Positions 1 through 6,431 are shown, counted from the stretch's first letter. The stretch is 7,186 nt of DNA from Clostridia bacterium (GCA_009929975.1 RZZF01000093.1:1-7186), one strand, 5' to 3'. The notes: generated by a model not told the origin, from the sequence alone. A program made the numbers and translations.

Positions 1-707
1 GTGATCAGCCGGGTCATCGCCTTGGCCATGCTGTACATGCCGCCCTTGAGGAACCAGACCCCGTACATCAGCTCGATCATCGGGATGATATTGTAAAGCG
101 AGGGGCCTTTCTGCGGCGAGACACCGATGTACAGCGTCTGAAAACTGAGCATCTGCCGGACATCCCGGTCGGCCAGATAACGGCTCATCATGTGATCCGC
201 GCTGTCGAAGGTCTTCAGTTTCAAGGCCTGGCGCAGCGTCTTCAGATTGTAGAAATCCTTGCGGCTGCGGAACGGCCGGGTGATGAAGTGGTCGACTGCC
301 ACCAGGTAGCGGTCATAGATATCGGCCAGATAGTGGAGAAATCCGCTGGCCGTCTGCGGGCTGCGGGCTTCCAGCATCTGCATCAGTGTGGTCAGATTGG
401 AACTGACATCGTAGCGGGCATGGTCCGGACGGTCAAAGTAGACGGTGTACATCGGATCGAGCGGCTGCATGGACAGGTAATCCGCGGGGTCGCGCCCGGC
501 CGCGCGGAAAACGTCCTCGTAGATCGAGGGCATCATGACCAGGGTCGGGCCGACATCAAAGGTGTAGCCGTCTTTACGGATCTGGTGCATCTTGCCGCCG
601 GGGATCGCGTTCTTTTCATAAATGTCCACCGCATAACCGGCCGCGAGCAGACGGACGGCACAGGCCAGTCCGGCCGTTCCGGCTCCGATCACAATCACTT
701 TTTTCAT
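1..707 (-). CDS. Phytoene/diapophytoene desaturase-like FAD oxidoreductase (CrtI/CrtN family), N-terminal part
   Basis: The minus strand reads open from an ATG at 707 to the window edge, giving 235 residues of a family that is usually about 490-500 residues, so the C-terminal half lies outside. The N-terminus is a dinucleotide-binding fold: strand MKKVIVIGAGTAG with GxGxxG at residues 8-13 and the ribose-binding Glu31 in YEK. It is followed by GGKMHQIRKDGYTFDVGPT (37-55), the pattern that places it among CrtI/CrtN-type carotenoid desaturases and related oxidases. Residues 212-226 (ELMYGVWFLKGGMYS) match the family's conserved middle segment. Family members dehydrogenate phytoene, diapophytoene or other polyisoprenoids using FAD at the membrane. 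Substrate and step cannot be told from this half, and the neighbours in view are not carotenoid genes. The start is supported by GGAGG (712-716) 4 nt upstream. Confidence 0.88.
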   Translation of the reverse strand, partial: MKKVIVIGAGTAGLACAVRLLAAGYAVDIYEKNAIPGGKMHQIRKDGYTFDVGPTLVMMPSIYEDVFRAAGRDPADYLSMQPLDPMYTVYFDRPDHARYDVSSNLTTLMQMLEARSPQTASGFLHYLADIYDRYLVAVDHFITRPFRSRKDFYNLKTLRQALKLKTFDSADHMMSRYLADRDVRQMLSFQTLYIGVSPQKGPSLYNIIPMIELMYGVWFLKGGMYSMAKAMTRLI

Positions 708-765
708 ATGGCCTCCATTCATTTGATTCACCCGATCCGGGATGATCCGCTAGCTATTTGTCATT

Positions 766-774
766 ATCATAGCA
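766..774 (-). promoter_or_regulatory. Extended -10 promoter for the CrtI-like gene
   Basis: On the minus strand the sequence reads TGC-TATGAT (774 to 766), an extended -10 element with five of six bases matching TATAAT. No convincing -35 hexamer sits at the right distance, as is common for extended -10 promoters. The transcript would start near 759 and have an untranslated leader of about 50 nt. Bases 735-743 (ATCCGGGAT) form a small inverted repeat just inside this leader, which could be an operator but has no further support. Confidence 0.5.
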
Positions 775-874
775 TAAAACCTCAGTGGGAATACCAGTCT
801 GAACAGAGGGTTCATGAGAGAAAAAATAAGCGGTCAGCAGTGCCGCCGGTTCACCGTCCGGGCAGGCGCTTTGG

Positions 875-903
875 TTGTCAGATCACCCCCCGGATGGTAG
901 CAT
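875..903 (+). promoter_or_regulatory. Promoter for the hydroxyacid dehydrogenase gene
   Basis: TTGTCA (875-880, five of six bases of TTGACA) is followed after 17 nt by TAGCAT (898-903, four of six of TATAAT), with a TG dinucleotide at 895-896 making an extended -10. Transcription would begin near 910. The roughly 60-nt leader is rich in GCCGGC and CCGG blocks: 926-931 can pair with 946-951, and 947-950 with 954-957, just before the ribosome binding site at 959-964. Both sides of this divergent region (708-970) therefore have a plausible promoter, and it contains no other gene that I can see. Confidence 0.5.
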
Positions 904-970
904 CAAACTGAAGCAGCACAGTGCCGCCGGCCGTCGTTTTCCCCTGCCGGCCAGCCGGAAGGAGTCGACC

Positions 971-1978
971 ATGTCTACGAGCATTCGCGCCATCATGCTT
1001 TCCAATCGCCGCCAAGGTGTTTCGGATCTTTACACCACGGAGATCTTGGCCCGCGTCAACACTTTCTGCCGCCTGGATCCGGTCTGTTATACCGAATCTG
1101 ATCTTGAGCCGGCCGGACAATTTGCCGATGTCGGGATTATTTTTTCTACCTGGGGCATGCCGGAAATGGGCGATGAGGCGATCAGCCGGATCTTTCCGTC
1201 ACTTCGCCTGCTGTTATACGCGGCCGGCAGTGTCCAGACGTTCGCCCGTCCTTTTCTGCGGCGCGGCATCCGCCTCTGCAGTGCCTGGCGGGCCAACGCG
1301 GTTCTGGTCGCGGAATATACACTGTCTGCCATTCTGCTCGCCAATAAGGGCTTTTTCCAGACAACGCGTCTGACCCGCAAGGACTACCGCCTGGCCCAGA
1401 CCTACAGCCAGCAGTTCCAGGGGAATTATATGGCCCGGGTCGGAATCATCGGTGCCGGCAGCGTCGGATCACTGGTGATTGAGGCCCTCAAGCCGTATCA
1501 AATGGCTGTTTATGTGTATGATCCGTTCCTGCCGGCTGAACGCGCGGCTGAGCTGCAGGTCACACCGTGTTCACTTGAGACCCTGTTTTCTTCCTGTCTG
1601 ACGATCTCCAATCATCTGGCCAATCTGCCGGAGACCCGCGGCATGCTGGATTACCGCCTCTTCTCACTCATGCAGCCCAACGCGACCTTCATCAACACAG
1701 GGCGCGGTGCCCAGGTTGTTGAAGACGACCTGATCCGGGCGCTGCGCGAAGCACCGGGCCGGACCGCGCTGCTCGATGTCTTTGATCCGGAGCCACCACG
1801 AACAGACAGTGAGCTGCTGCGTCTGCACAATGTCTTCACCACACCGCATATCGCCGGCAGCATGGGACGTGAAGTTGAACGGATGGCTGATTATATGGCA
1901 GATGAGTGTGAACGCTGGCTGAACGATCAGCCGCTGGAGCACGAGGTGACCCTCGAGATGCTCAAAACCATGGCCTGA
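971..1978 (+). CDS. D-isomer-specific 2-hydroxyacid dehydrogenase
   Basis: This 335-residue protein has the full length and layout of the D-2-hydroxyacid dehydrogenase family, which interconverts 2-keto acids and D-2-hydroxy acids with NAD(P)(H) in the cytoplasm. The inserted Rossmann domain starts at VGIIGAGSVG, with GxGxxG at residues 161-166, and ends its second strand at Asp184 (YDP), an acidic residue that suggests preference for NAD over NADP. The catalytic set is intact: Arg245 in NTGRG, Glu274 in DVFDPEPP, and His293 in TPHIAGS. The flanking N- and C-terminal segments form the substrate domain. The ATG at 971 is chosen because AAGGAG (959-964) lies 6 nt upstream. The frame stays open to a TTG at 875, but that extension overlaps the promoter and has no ribosome binding site. 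The substrate is unknown; phosphoglycerate, glyoxylate, lactate and other acids are all used in this superfamily. It seems to be transcribed alone or to run on into nagB, since no terminator follows. Confidence 0.9.
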   Translation: MSTSIRAIMLSNRRQGVSDLYTTEILARVNTFCRLDPVCYTESDLEPAGQFADVGIIFSTWGMPEMGDEAISRIFPSLRLLLYAAGSVQTFARPFLRRGIRLCSAWRANAVLVAEYTLSAILLANKGFFQTTRLTRKDYRLAQTYSQQFQGNYMARVGIIGAGSVGSLVIEALKPYQMAVYVYDPFLPAERAAELQVTPCSLETLFSSCLTISNHLANLPETRGMLDYRLFSLMQPNATFINTGRGAQVVEDDLIRALREAPGRTALLDVFDPEPPRTDSELLRLHNVFTTPHIAGSMGREVERMADYMADECERWLNDQPLEHEVTLEMLKTMA

Positions 1979-2019
1979 GCTCAATCGGGAACTTCCTGAT
2001 AGCGCAGCCGGCATCCAAT

Positions 2020-2028
2020 TGATATAAT
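2020..2028 (+). promoter_or_regulatory. Extended -10 promoter upstream of nagB
   Basis: TGA-TATAAT (2020-2028) is a perfect -10 hexamer with the TGn extension. The region 17-18 nt upstream has no recognisable -35, so the promoter would depend on the extended element. The predicted start is near 2035, giving a leader of about 80 nt. It lies in the 136-bp gap after the dehydrogenase gene, so nagB has its own promoter whether or not there is read-through. Confidence 0.6.
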
Positions 2029-2034
2029 CAAATT

Positions 2035-2114
2035 TACACGACAACGAGCGCGGCCGCTTCTCTCTTCGTTCAGATGAAGCGGGGTCCGCACCAGTAGGAA
2101 AGAGAGGAATTGCC
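2035..2114 (+). promoter_or_regulatory. nagB 5' leader with hairpin, competing hairpin and possible Shine-Dalgarno pairing
   Basis: Bases 2054-2060 (CCGCTTC) are exactly complementary to 2076-2082 (GAAGCGG), giving a 7-bp stem with a 15-nt loop. Within the loop, 2061-2066 (TCTCTT) is complementary to 2100-2105 (AAGAGA), which overlaps the start of the GAGGA ribosome binding site (2104-2108, 6 nt before the ATG). This would be an H-type pseudoknot. A second hairpin, 2079-2082 with 2086-2089 (GCGG/CCGC), uses part of the first stem and so excludes it. The pairings are seen in the sequence; that they regulate nagB is inference. I do not recognise a known riboswitch class. Confidence 0.3.
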
Positions 2115-2882
2115 ATGCATATTATCGTCAAGGAAACCTATGAGGACATGAGCCGGAAAGCGGCACAGATCATCGCGGAACTCGTCCGCAGCAAACCGGA
2201 CTGTGTTCTGGGTCTGGCCACCGGGGGAACGCCGATCGGGACATACCGGGAGCTGATCCGGCTGCATCAGGAGGGACTGGATTTCTCACAGGTGCGGACA
2301 TTCAATCTGGATGAGTATCTCGGCATCAGCCGCGACATGGATAAGCCCTATCATGAAGACCAGAGCTACAGCCGTTTCATGTATGAGGAGCTGTTCCGCC
2401 ACATCAACATCCGCGAGGAGAACACCCATGTTCCGGATGGACGGGCCAGCGACCCTGAAGCATTCTGCCAGGCCTATGAACAGGCGATCCGTGATGCCGG
2501 CGGCATTGATCTGCAGCTGCTCGGCATCGGCGGGGACGGCCACTGGGGCTTTAATGAGCCAGGGACCTCACTGGACAGCCGGACACATGTGGAACCGTTG
2601 ACCCAGCAGACCCTTGATGATAATTATGAAGCCTTCTACAAGGCCGCCGGTATTCCACGCGAAAAGATGCCGGACCATGCGATCACGATGGGGATCGGCA
2701 CGATACTGGAAGCCCGCAGTCTGCTGATGCTCGCGAACGGTGAAAAGAAGGCGGCGATCATCGCCCGGGCCCTGGAAGGGCCGGTCAGCGCGGATGTCAC
2801 GGCTTCAGCGATCCAGCTCTACAGCGGAGAGGCCACCGTCGTACTCGATCAGGCGGCCGCGTCGGCACTGAAAAGCAAGTAA
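2115..2882 (+). CDS. nagB: Glucosamine-6-phosphate deaminase
   Basis: This cytoplasmic enzyme converts glucosamine 6-phosphate to fructose 6-phosphate and ammonia, the step that sends amino sugars into glycolysis. At 255 residues it has the family's usual length for Gram-positives. Seen motifs: the phosphate-binding loop GLATGGTPIGTY (33-44); NLDEY (64-68) with general-base Asp66; and GIGGDGHWGFNEPG (137-150) carrying Asp141, His143 and Glu148, which match the catalytic trio Asp141/His143/Glu148 of E. coli NagB. The tail has GEKKAAIIARALEGPVS, matching the region with the substrate-binding lysine. A Trp at 144 replaces the Ile or Val most often seen after GH. The allosteric C-terminal extension of the 266-residue enterobacterial enzyme is absent, as in Bacillus-type enzymes, so it is probably not a GlcNAc6P-activated hexamer. 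The start has GAGGA (2104-2108) 6 nt upstream. No nagA is adjacent. The esterase gene follows 50 bp downstream, probably on the same transcript. Confidence 0.96.
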   Translation: MHIIVKETYEDMSRKAAQIIAELVRSKPDCVLGLATGGTPIGTYRELIRLHQEGLDFSQVRTFNLDEYLGISRDMDKPYHEDQSYSRFMYEELFRHINIREENTHVPDGRASDPEAFCQAYEQAIRDAGGIDLQLLGIGGDGHWGFNEPGTSLDSRTHVEPLTQQTLDDNYEAFYKAAGIPREKMPDHAITMGIGTILEARSLLMLANGEKKAAIIARALEGPVSADVTASAIQLYSGEATVVLDQAAASALKSK

Positions 2883-2932
2883 GTGGATCAACTGCTGCTG
2901 ACTGGCAATAAGTTGGATGAAAGGAGCTTTTC

Positions 2933-3694
2933 ATGGCACATCTGACCTGTAATTTTCTGTCCTATACCCTGAGACGGGCAGTGGATCTGACGATCATCTT
3001 CCCGACGATGAATTTTTCTGAAATGATGGCCGACCAGCCTTCACACCAGATCAAAGCGCCCTATCCGGTCTTGTATCTGCTGCATGGCTATGCCAACAAC
3101 CACGCGACCTGGAATGGCTACACACGGATTGAGCTGTTCGCTGAAGAGCGCAATATTGCCGTTGTCATGCTGTCCGCTGAAAACAAAGCCTATATCAACC
3201 ATGGCGGTGATGATAATTATTTTGATTTCATCTCGCATGAATTGCCGGAATTCGTCAAAACGCTGCTGCCGATCTCGGACCGGCCGGCCGATACGTTTAT
3301 CGCCGGTCTGTCGATGGGCGGTTACGGTTCACTCGTTCACGGTTTGAGCCAGAGCGAGCGATTCGCGGCGATCGGTTCGTTCTCCGGCGCACCCGGAAAA
3401 AAGAACCAGAACAAGCGGCCGGAAGCCTTTGACTGCTATCATCTGGCAGAGCGCTGCGCGGCGGAAGACCGCCGCGTCCCGATGTACATTTCCTGTGGCG
3501 ACCAGGATGAGCTGTTTGAGAATAATGTCGCCTTCAAGAATCACCTGCTGGCGCTCGATTTCGATGTGACCTGGGTGGTCGGCGAAAATTACCTGCATGA
3601 ATGGCGTTTCTGGGATCGTGAAGTTGAGGCCTTTCTCGACTGGATCCCGCGCAGCGATCCGCACCACATCAAAGACGGGCACCGCCGCATCTGA
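2933..3694 (+). CDS. Esterase D / tributyrin-esterase-like alpha/beta hydrolase
   Basis: A 253-residue serine hydrolase of the putative esterase family (Pfam esterase, PF00756), which includes lactococcal EstA and S-formylglutathione hydrolases. Seen: the core strand and oxyanion loop YPVLYLLHGYANN (44-56); the nucleophile elbow GLSMGGYG (125-132) with Ser127; the acid loop CGDQDELFENN (188-198), Asp192 being the likely catalytic acid; and His222 in YLHEWRFWD (220-228). There is no signal peptide or membrane segment, so it acts in the cytoplasm. Close relatives cleave short-chain acyl esters, including acetylated sugars; the natural substrate here is unknown. AAGGAG (2921-2926) lies 6 nt before the ATG. 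It follows nagB by 50 bp with no terminator or promoter seen between them, so co-transcription is likely, which hints at de-acylation of a sugar or amino-sugar derivative, though this is inference. A strong terminator follows 21 bp after the stop. Confidence 0.92.
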   Translation: MAHLTCNFLSYTLRRAVDLTIIFPTMNFSEMMADQPSHQIKAPYPVLYLLHGYANNHATWNGYTRIELFAEERNIAVVMLSAENKAYINHGGDDNYFDFISHELPEFVKTLLPISDRPADTFIAGLSMGGYGSLVHGLSQSERFAAIGSFSGAPGKKNQNKRPEAFDCYHLAERCAAEDRRVPMYISCGDQDELFENNVAFKNHLLALDFDVTWVVGENYLHEWRFWDREVEAFLDWIPRSDPHHIKDGHRRI

Positions 3695-3715
3695 AATCGA
3701 TTCGCTGTACAAAGG

Positions 3716-3752
3716 AAAAACCGGTCTGTGAACCACTCACAGGCCGGTTTTT
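3716..3752. terminator. Bidirectional intrinsic terminator between convergent genes
   Basis: Bases 3716-3730 pair with 3738-3752 in a 15-bp stem (one G-T wobble) around a 7-nt loop. The stem core is CCGGTCTGTG/CACAGGCCGG, flanked by five A on the left and five T on the right, so each strand has a U-tract after its own hairpin. It lies 21 bp after the esterase stop and 52 bp after the stop of the converging ABC transporter gene, and so can end both transcripts. Confidence 0.93.
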
Positions 3753-3804
3753 GATTACATGGAATGGCCGGAAAGACGGGCGGGCAGCCGTGCCATCAGA
3801 TCGG

Positions 3805-5541
3805 TCAGGCGACTTCAAACTGCAGCTGGTACAGGTGCGCGTAAAGTCCGGCCTGTTCGAGCAGGGACTGGTGATCACCGCGTTCCGCCAGACCATCCTC
3901 AGTCAGAACGATGATCTCGTCCGCGTGCTTGACCGTACTCAGGCGATGGGCGATCACCAGTGTCGTGCGGTCCTTCGACAGCATATCCAGCGCCTGCTGG
4001 ATCAGGCGTTCACTCTCATTATCCAGCGATGAGGTCGCTTCATCGAGAATCAGGATCGGCGGATTTTTCAGGAAAACCCGGGCGATCGAGATGCGCTGTT
4101 TCTGACCGCCGGAGAATCGAACACCCCGTTCGCCGACAATCGTGTCGTAGCCGTCATCCAGGCTCATGATGAAGTCATGGATATTCGCCTTGCGCGCGGC
4201 TTCGATGATCTCCCCGTCTGTCGCGTCCGGGCGGCCATAGGCGATATTGTCACGGACCGTGCTGTTGAAGATATAGACATCCTGCTGCACAACCCCGATA
4301 TTGCGGCGCAGGGAATCGAGCGTGTAGTCACGCACATCCCGTCCGTCAACCCGCACAGCCCCTTCGCTCACATCATAGAAGCGGGGGATCAGTGAACAGA
4401 AGGTCGTTTTTCCGGCACCGGATGGCCCGATCAGGGCAATGGTCTGACCGGCCGGAATGTCCAGACTGATCCCGCTGAGCACCGGATGCTCGGCCTCATA
4501 CGCGAATGTGACCTGGTCAAAGGTGATCTGTCCCGTCAGTTCTCCCGCGTCCACAGCGTCGGACCGGTCGCTGACGTCCGGTTCGGTATCGACAATTTCC
4601 AGCATCCGCTGAAATCCGGTATAGCCACGCTGAAACTGCTCGGTGAAGTTGACCAGACGATTGATCGGGTCAAGGAACATGCCGATGTACATCATATAGA
4701 TGATGATATCGGTCACCGGCATGCTGCCGCGCGAAATGAAAAATCCGGCACTGACAATGACCGTCAGATACATCATGCCCTGGAGAAAACCGTTCACCGA
4801 GTGATAGCGGCCCATCGTCAGGTAGTTCTGCTTGCGGGATTCGAGAAACCGCTGATTGCCCCGTTCGAATTTCCCGCGTTCCAGCGATTCGTTGCTAAAG
4901 GATTTGACGGTGCGGATACCGGCCAGGCTGTCCTGGACCACGGCGTTGACATCCGCGATTTTGCGCCGGTTGTCCATGAAGATCCGGCGCATCTTCATGT
5001 TGTAGTAGAAAGAGAAGATGAACATGACGACCACGATGATCACCAGAAATGAGGTGACCTGCAGGTTGATCGCCGCGAGAATCAGGAATGAACCGGTCAG
5101 TTTGATCACCGAGATGAACAGATCCTCCGGTCCGTGATGGGCCAGCTCGGCGATATCAAATAAGTCGGCGATCATCCGCGACATCATATGGCCGGTGTTA
5201 TTTTTGTCATAATAGGAAAAGGACAGCTTCTCAAAATGGGTGAACAGCTGGCTGCGCATGTCCGTCTCCATTTTCGCGCCCATGATATGGCCCCATGAGG
5301 TAATATAGTACTGGGCCAGCATGCGGATCAGGTAGAGCCCCAGCAGCGCGGCGCCGACCAGCAGAACCTGGCGGAAAACCCGGTCCTGGTCGGACAGCGG
5401 AAAAACCTGCTTGAGCAGGTAGTTCAGCAGCAGCGGAATCGTCAGGTCGATGCCTGACGCGGCCACCGCGCAGAGCATGTCAAACAGCAGAGTCCGGCGA
5501 TAGGGCCGGTAATAGGCGATAAAGCGGCGAACAACAGACAT
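3805..5541 (-). CDS. ABC exporter half-transporter (fused permease and ATPase, MsbA/MdlB type)
   Basis: A 578-residue protein with one transmembrane domain (about 1-310) and one ATPase domain (about 335-578), the layout of homodimeric or heterodimeric exporters for drugs, lipids or peptides in the cytoplasmic membrane. Hydrophobic helices are visible near 18-40, 58-80, 143-180 (two), and 252-290 (two). The ATPase is complete: Walker A GPSGAGKTT (372-380), Q-loop VVQQD (417-421), signature FSGGQ (476-480), Walker B ILILDE (496-501) with catalytic Glu501, D-loop SSLD (504-507), and switch His532 in IAHRLS. Nothing suggests a degenerate site, so a homodimer is reasonable. Substrate cannot be deduced. 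The ATG at 5541 is preferred over the open extension to 5736: it has an AGGAAAGGA ribosome binding site about 7 nt upstream, the family's N-terminus aligns there, and the extension would cross the promoter and overlap carD. Confidence 0.95.
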   Translation of the reverse strand: MSVVRRFIAYYRPYRRTLLFDMLCAVAASGIDLTIPLLLNYLLKQVFPLSDQDRVFRQVLLVGAALLGLYLIRMLAQYYITSWGHIMGAKMETDMRSQLFTHFEKLSFSYYDKNNTGHMMSRMIADLFDIAELAHHGPEDLFISVIKLTGSFLILAAINLQVTSFLVIIVVVMFIFSFYYNMKMRRIFMDNRRKIADVNAVVQDSLAGIRTVKSFSNESLERGKFERGNQRFLESRKQNYLTMGRYHSVNGFLQGMMYLTVIVSAGFFISRGSMPVTDIIIYMMYIGMFLDPINRLVNFTEQFQRGYTGFQRMLEIVDTEPDVSDRSDAVDAGELTGQITFDQVTFAYEAEHPVLSGISLDIPAGQTIALIGPSGAGKTTFCSLIPRFYDVSEGAVRVDGRDVRDYTLDSLRRNIGVVQQDVYIFNSTVRDNIAYGRPDATDGEIIEAARKANIHDFIMSLDDGYDTIVGERGVRFSGGQKQRISIARVFLKNPPILILDEATSSLDNESERLIQQALDMLSKDRTTLVIAHRLSTVKHADEIIVLTEDGLAERGDHQSLLEQAGLYAHLYQLQFEVA

Positions 5542-5589
5542 GGGAGATCCTTTCCTGGCAGAGGATGACTGCACTCGTAAACGAGATGA

Positions 5590-5618
5590 ATTATACCACA
5601 GATTCTGATGTCTGCCAG
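5590..5618 (-). promoter_or_regulatory. Promoter for the ABC exporter gene
   Basis: On the minus strand CTGGCA (5618-5613, four of six bases of TTGACA) precedes, by 17 nt, a perfect TATAAT (5595-5590) with TGG just before it, making an extended -10. The start would be near 5583, which falls on a small palindrome CTCGTTTACGAG (5585-5574), a 4-bp hairpin at the transcript's 5' end. Further along, AGGAT in the ribosome binding site (5551-5547) can pair with ATCCT at 5566-5562, though only over 5 bp. The exporter therefore has its own transcript, separate from carD. Confidence 0.65.
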
Positions 5619-5628
5619 TTGAGTGTAT

Positions 5629-5641
5629 CCGGTCGGACCGG
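5629..5641. other. 13-bp palindrome upstream of the ABC exporter promoter
   Basis: CCGGTCGGACCGG is a perfect inverted repeat with a single central base, sitting about 10 bp upstream of the -35 element of the exporter promoter and 46 bp after the carD stop codon. That position suits an activator or repressor operator. No T-tract follows on either strand, so it is a poor intrinsic terminator. No regulator is identified, and a 13-bp palindrome in GC-rich DNA could be chance. Confidence 0.35.
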
Positions 5642-5686
5642 TATGTCTGTGTTGTGCCGACGCGTGATTTTCCGCGGGGATGATCT

Positions 5687-6214
5687 TCAGGCGTCTTCGT
5701 CCTCTGTTTCGATTTCCGGCAGATTGAATTTTTCAATCACGAGCGCTTCCGCTTCTTCAATGGTCAGTCCAAGTACCTGCGCAACCTCACCATAAAGGAT
5801 CTGACCCGCCTGGCGCATGATTTCCGTATCACTGGCCGAGAGCTGTTTGCCGTTGGCGATCTGTTCCTGCTGGCGCAGAAGCATCATCTTGATCAGACAG
5901 GCCAGTTCCTGAGGGCCGCCGGTCTTGATCAGGTCAGCCGACGTGTTGCGCCGCTCCTGGTCATTGCAGACCCATTCGATATCAATCGCGGACAGGCCAT
6001 CGAGCAGTTCGTTGACCGCTTCTTTCGACATGATTTTGCGCAGATGCACATGAACATTATCCGTTGGGATATAGATCGTCGAACTGCTGGAATAGAGCGG
6101 TTCGAGAACATAGTATTCGCGCTCGTCTCCCTCTCCGAATGCCTGTTTGATGATGTCTGTGACCTGGCAGACACCTGTAGAACTAAAGACGATAAACTCA
6201 TTGATTTCCAACAC
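5687..6214 (-). CDS. CarD-family RNA-polymerase-binding transcription regulator
   Basis: A 175-residue protein with an N-terminal CarD/CdnL/TRCF RNA-polymerase-interacting domain (about 1-62) and a helical C-terminal part. Seen: the small beta-barrel pattern INEFIVFSSTGVCQVTDI (4-21), REYYVLEPLYSSSSTIYIP (32-50), then DNVHVHLRKIMSKEE-like residues leading into the helices. Residues 81-89 (WVCNDQERR) and 123-144 (GKQLSASDTEIMRQAGQILYGE) resemble the short stand-alone CarD proteins of clostridia. In other bacteria CarD binds the polymerase beta subunit and stabilises the open promoter complex. The tail is acidic (EIETEDEDA). The start is a GTG at 6214, supported by GGGAGG (6227-6222) 7 nt upstream; no ATG lies nearby in frame. 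The ABC exporter follows after 145 bp on the same strand but has its own promoter, so co-expression is uncertain. I am confident of the family and less so of its target promoters. Confidence 0.88.
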   Translation of the reverse strand: MLEINEFIVFSSTGVCQVTDIIKQAFGEGDEREYYVLEPLYSSSSTIYIPTDNVHVHLRKIMSKEAVNELLDGLSAIDIEWVCNDQERRNTSADLIKTGGPQELACLIKMMLLRQQEQIANGKQLSASDTEIMRQAGQILYGEVAQVLGLTIEEAEALVIEKFNLPEIETEDEDA

Positions 6215-6243
6215 GGATCAACCTCCCTTATTGACTGACAAAA

Positions 6244-6262
6244 CGGCACCCGTCGCGGGCCG
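6244..6262 (-). promoter_or_regulatory. Terminator-like hairpin in the carD leader
   Basis: Read on the minus strand, 6262-6257 pairs with 6250-6244 (CGGCCC-type arm against GGGTGCCG, one bulged base, six pairs) and is followed by TTTTGTC. It lies between the predicted carD promoter and the ribosome binding site. It could act as a weak attenuator or simply as leader structure; the U-tract is short, so the call is tentative. Confidence 0.25.
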
Positions 6263-6293
6263 CTTATTGCTAAAAAAATATCCGGCTGATTCT

Positions 6294-6323
6294 ATTATAC
6301 CGTTATCCGCCGAATTTTGCCTG
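6294..6323 (-). promoter_or_regulatory. Candidate carD promoter
   Basis: A perfect TATAAT reads on the minus strand at 6299-6294. CAGGCA (6323-6318) lies 18 nt upstream and matches only three of six bases of the -35 consensus; unlike the other promoters here, the -10 is preceded by CGG rather than TGn. Transcription would start near 6287 and give a leader of about 70 nt that contains a run of seven U (6278-6272) and the hairpin at 6244-6262. Confidence 0.45.
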
Positions 6324-6332
6324 TATCCGGTT

Positions 6333-6360
6333 TTGCCGGACTTTGCCGGCCTGTTATAAT
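6333..6360 (+). promoter_or_regulatory. Extended -10 promoter for the 41-codon ORF
   Basis: TGT-TATAAT (6352-6360) is a perfect -10 with TGn extension. TTGCCG (6333-6338) is 16 nt upstream and can serve as a -35. The same TTTGCCGG octamer occurs twice, at 6332-6339 and 6342-6349, ten bases (one helical turn) apart, and TTTGCC occurs once more at 6316-6321. The start would be near 6367. This promoter is divergent from the carD promoter, with the two -10 boxes 55 bp apart. Confidence 0.6.
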
Positions 6361-6412
6361 GAAGAGGGTCGCCATGTGCACGCGGCCAGGGTCTTCATGC
6401 GCAAAGACGCAT
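6361..6412 (+). promoter_or_regulatory. Structured leader with two successive hairpins
   Basis: GGTCGC (6367-6372) pairs with GCGGCC (6382-6387) around a 9-nt loop, with GAAGA (6361-6365) and TCTTC (6392-6396) able to extend it if the transcript starts early enough. ATGCG (6397-6401) then pairs with CGCAT (6408-6412) around a 6-nt loop. The ribosome binding site of the short ORF begins at 6422. No U-tract follows, so neither hairpin is a terminator. A function is not known. Confidence 0.3.
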
Positions 6413-6431
6413 TGCCAAAGCAGGTGACAGA

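Noticed and set aside
192..911. 239-codon plus-strand open frame
   Set aside because: It lies mostly opposite the desaturase coding sequence, which has clear family motifs and a ribosome binding site, and its translation shows no recognisable domain. It is an antisense shadow in GC-rich DNA.
875..970. TTG-initiated N-terminal extension of the hydroxyacid dehydrogenase
   Set aside because: It has no ribosome binding site, overlaps the -35/-10 elements, and adds residues outside the family's usual start; the ATG at 971 has AAGGAG at the right spacing.
1979..2034. Search for a terminator after the dehydrogenase and for CcpA (cre) or NagR-type operators before nagB
   Set aside because: Only a GGAA/TTCC mini-inverted repeat without T-tract is present, and no stretch matches the consensus operators well enough to call.
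4486..5052. 188-codon plus-strand open frame inside the ABC exporter gene
   Set aside because: It is fully antisense to conserved transporter sequence and has no ribosome binding site or known domain.
5542..5736. 65-codon upstream extension of the ABC exporter frame
   Set aside because: It would overlap the 3' end of carD and cross the promoter and palindrome; the ATG at 5541 fits both the ribosome binding site and the family N-terminus.
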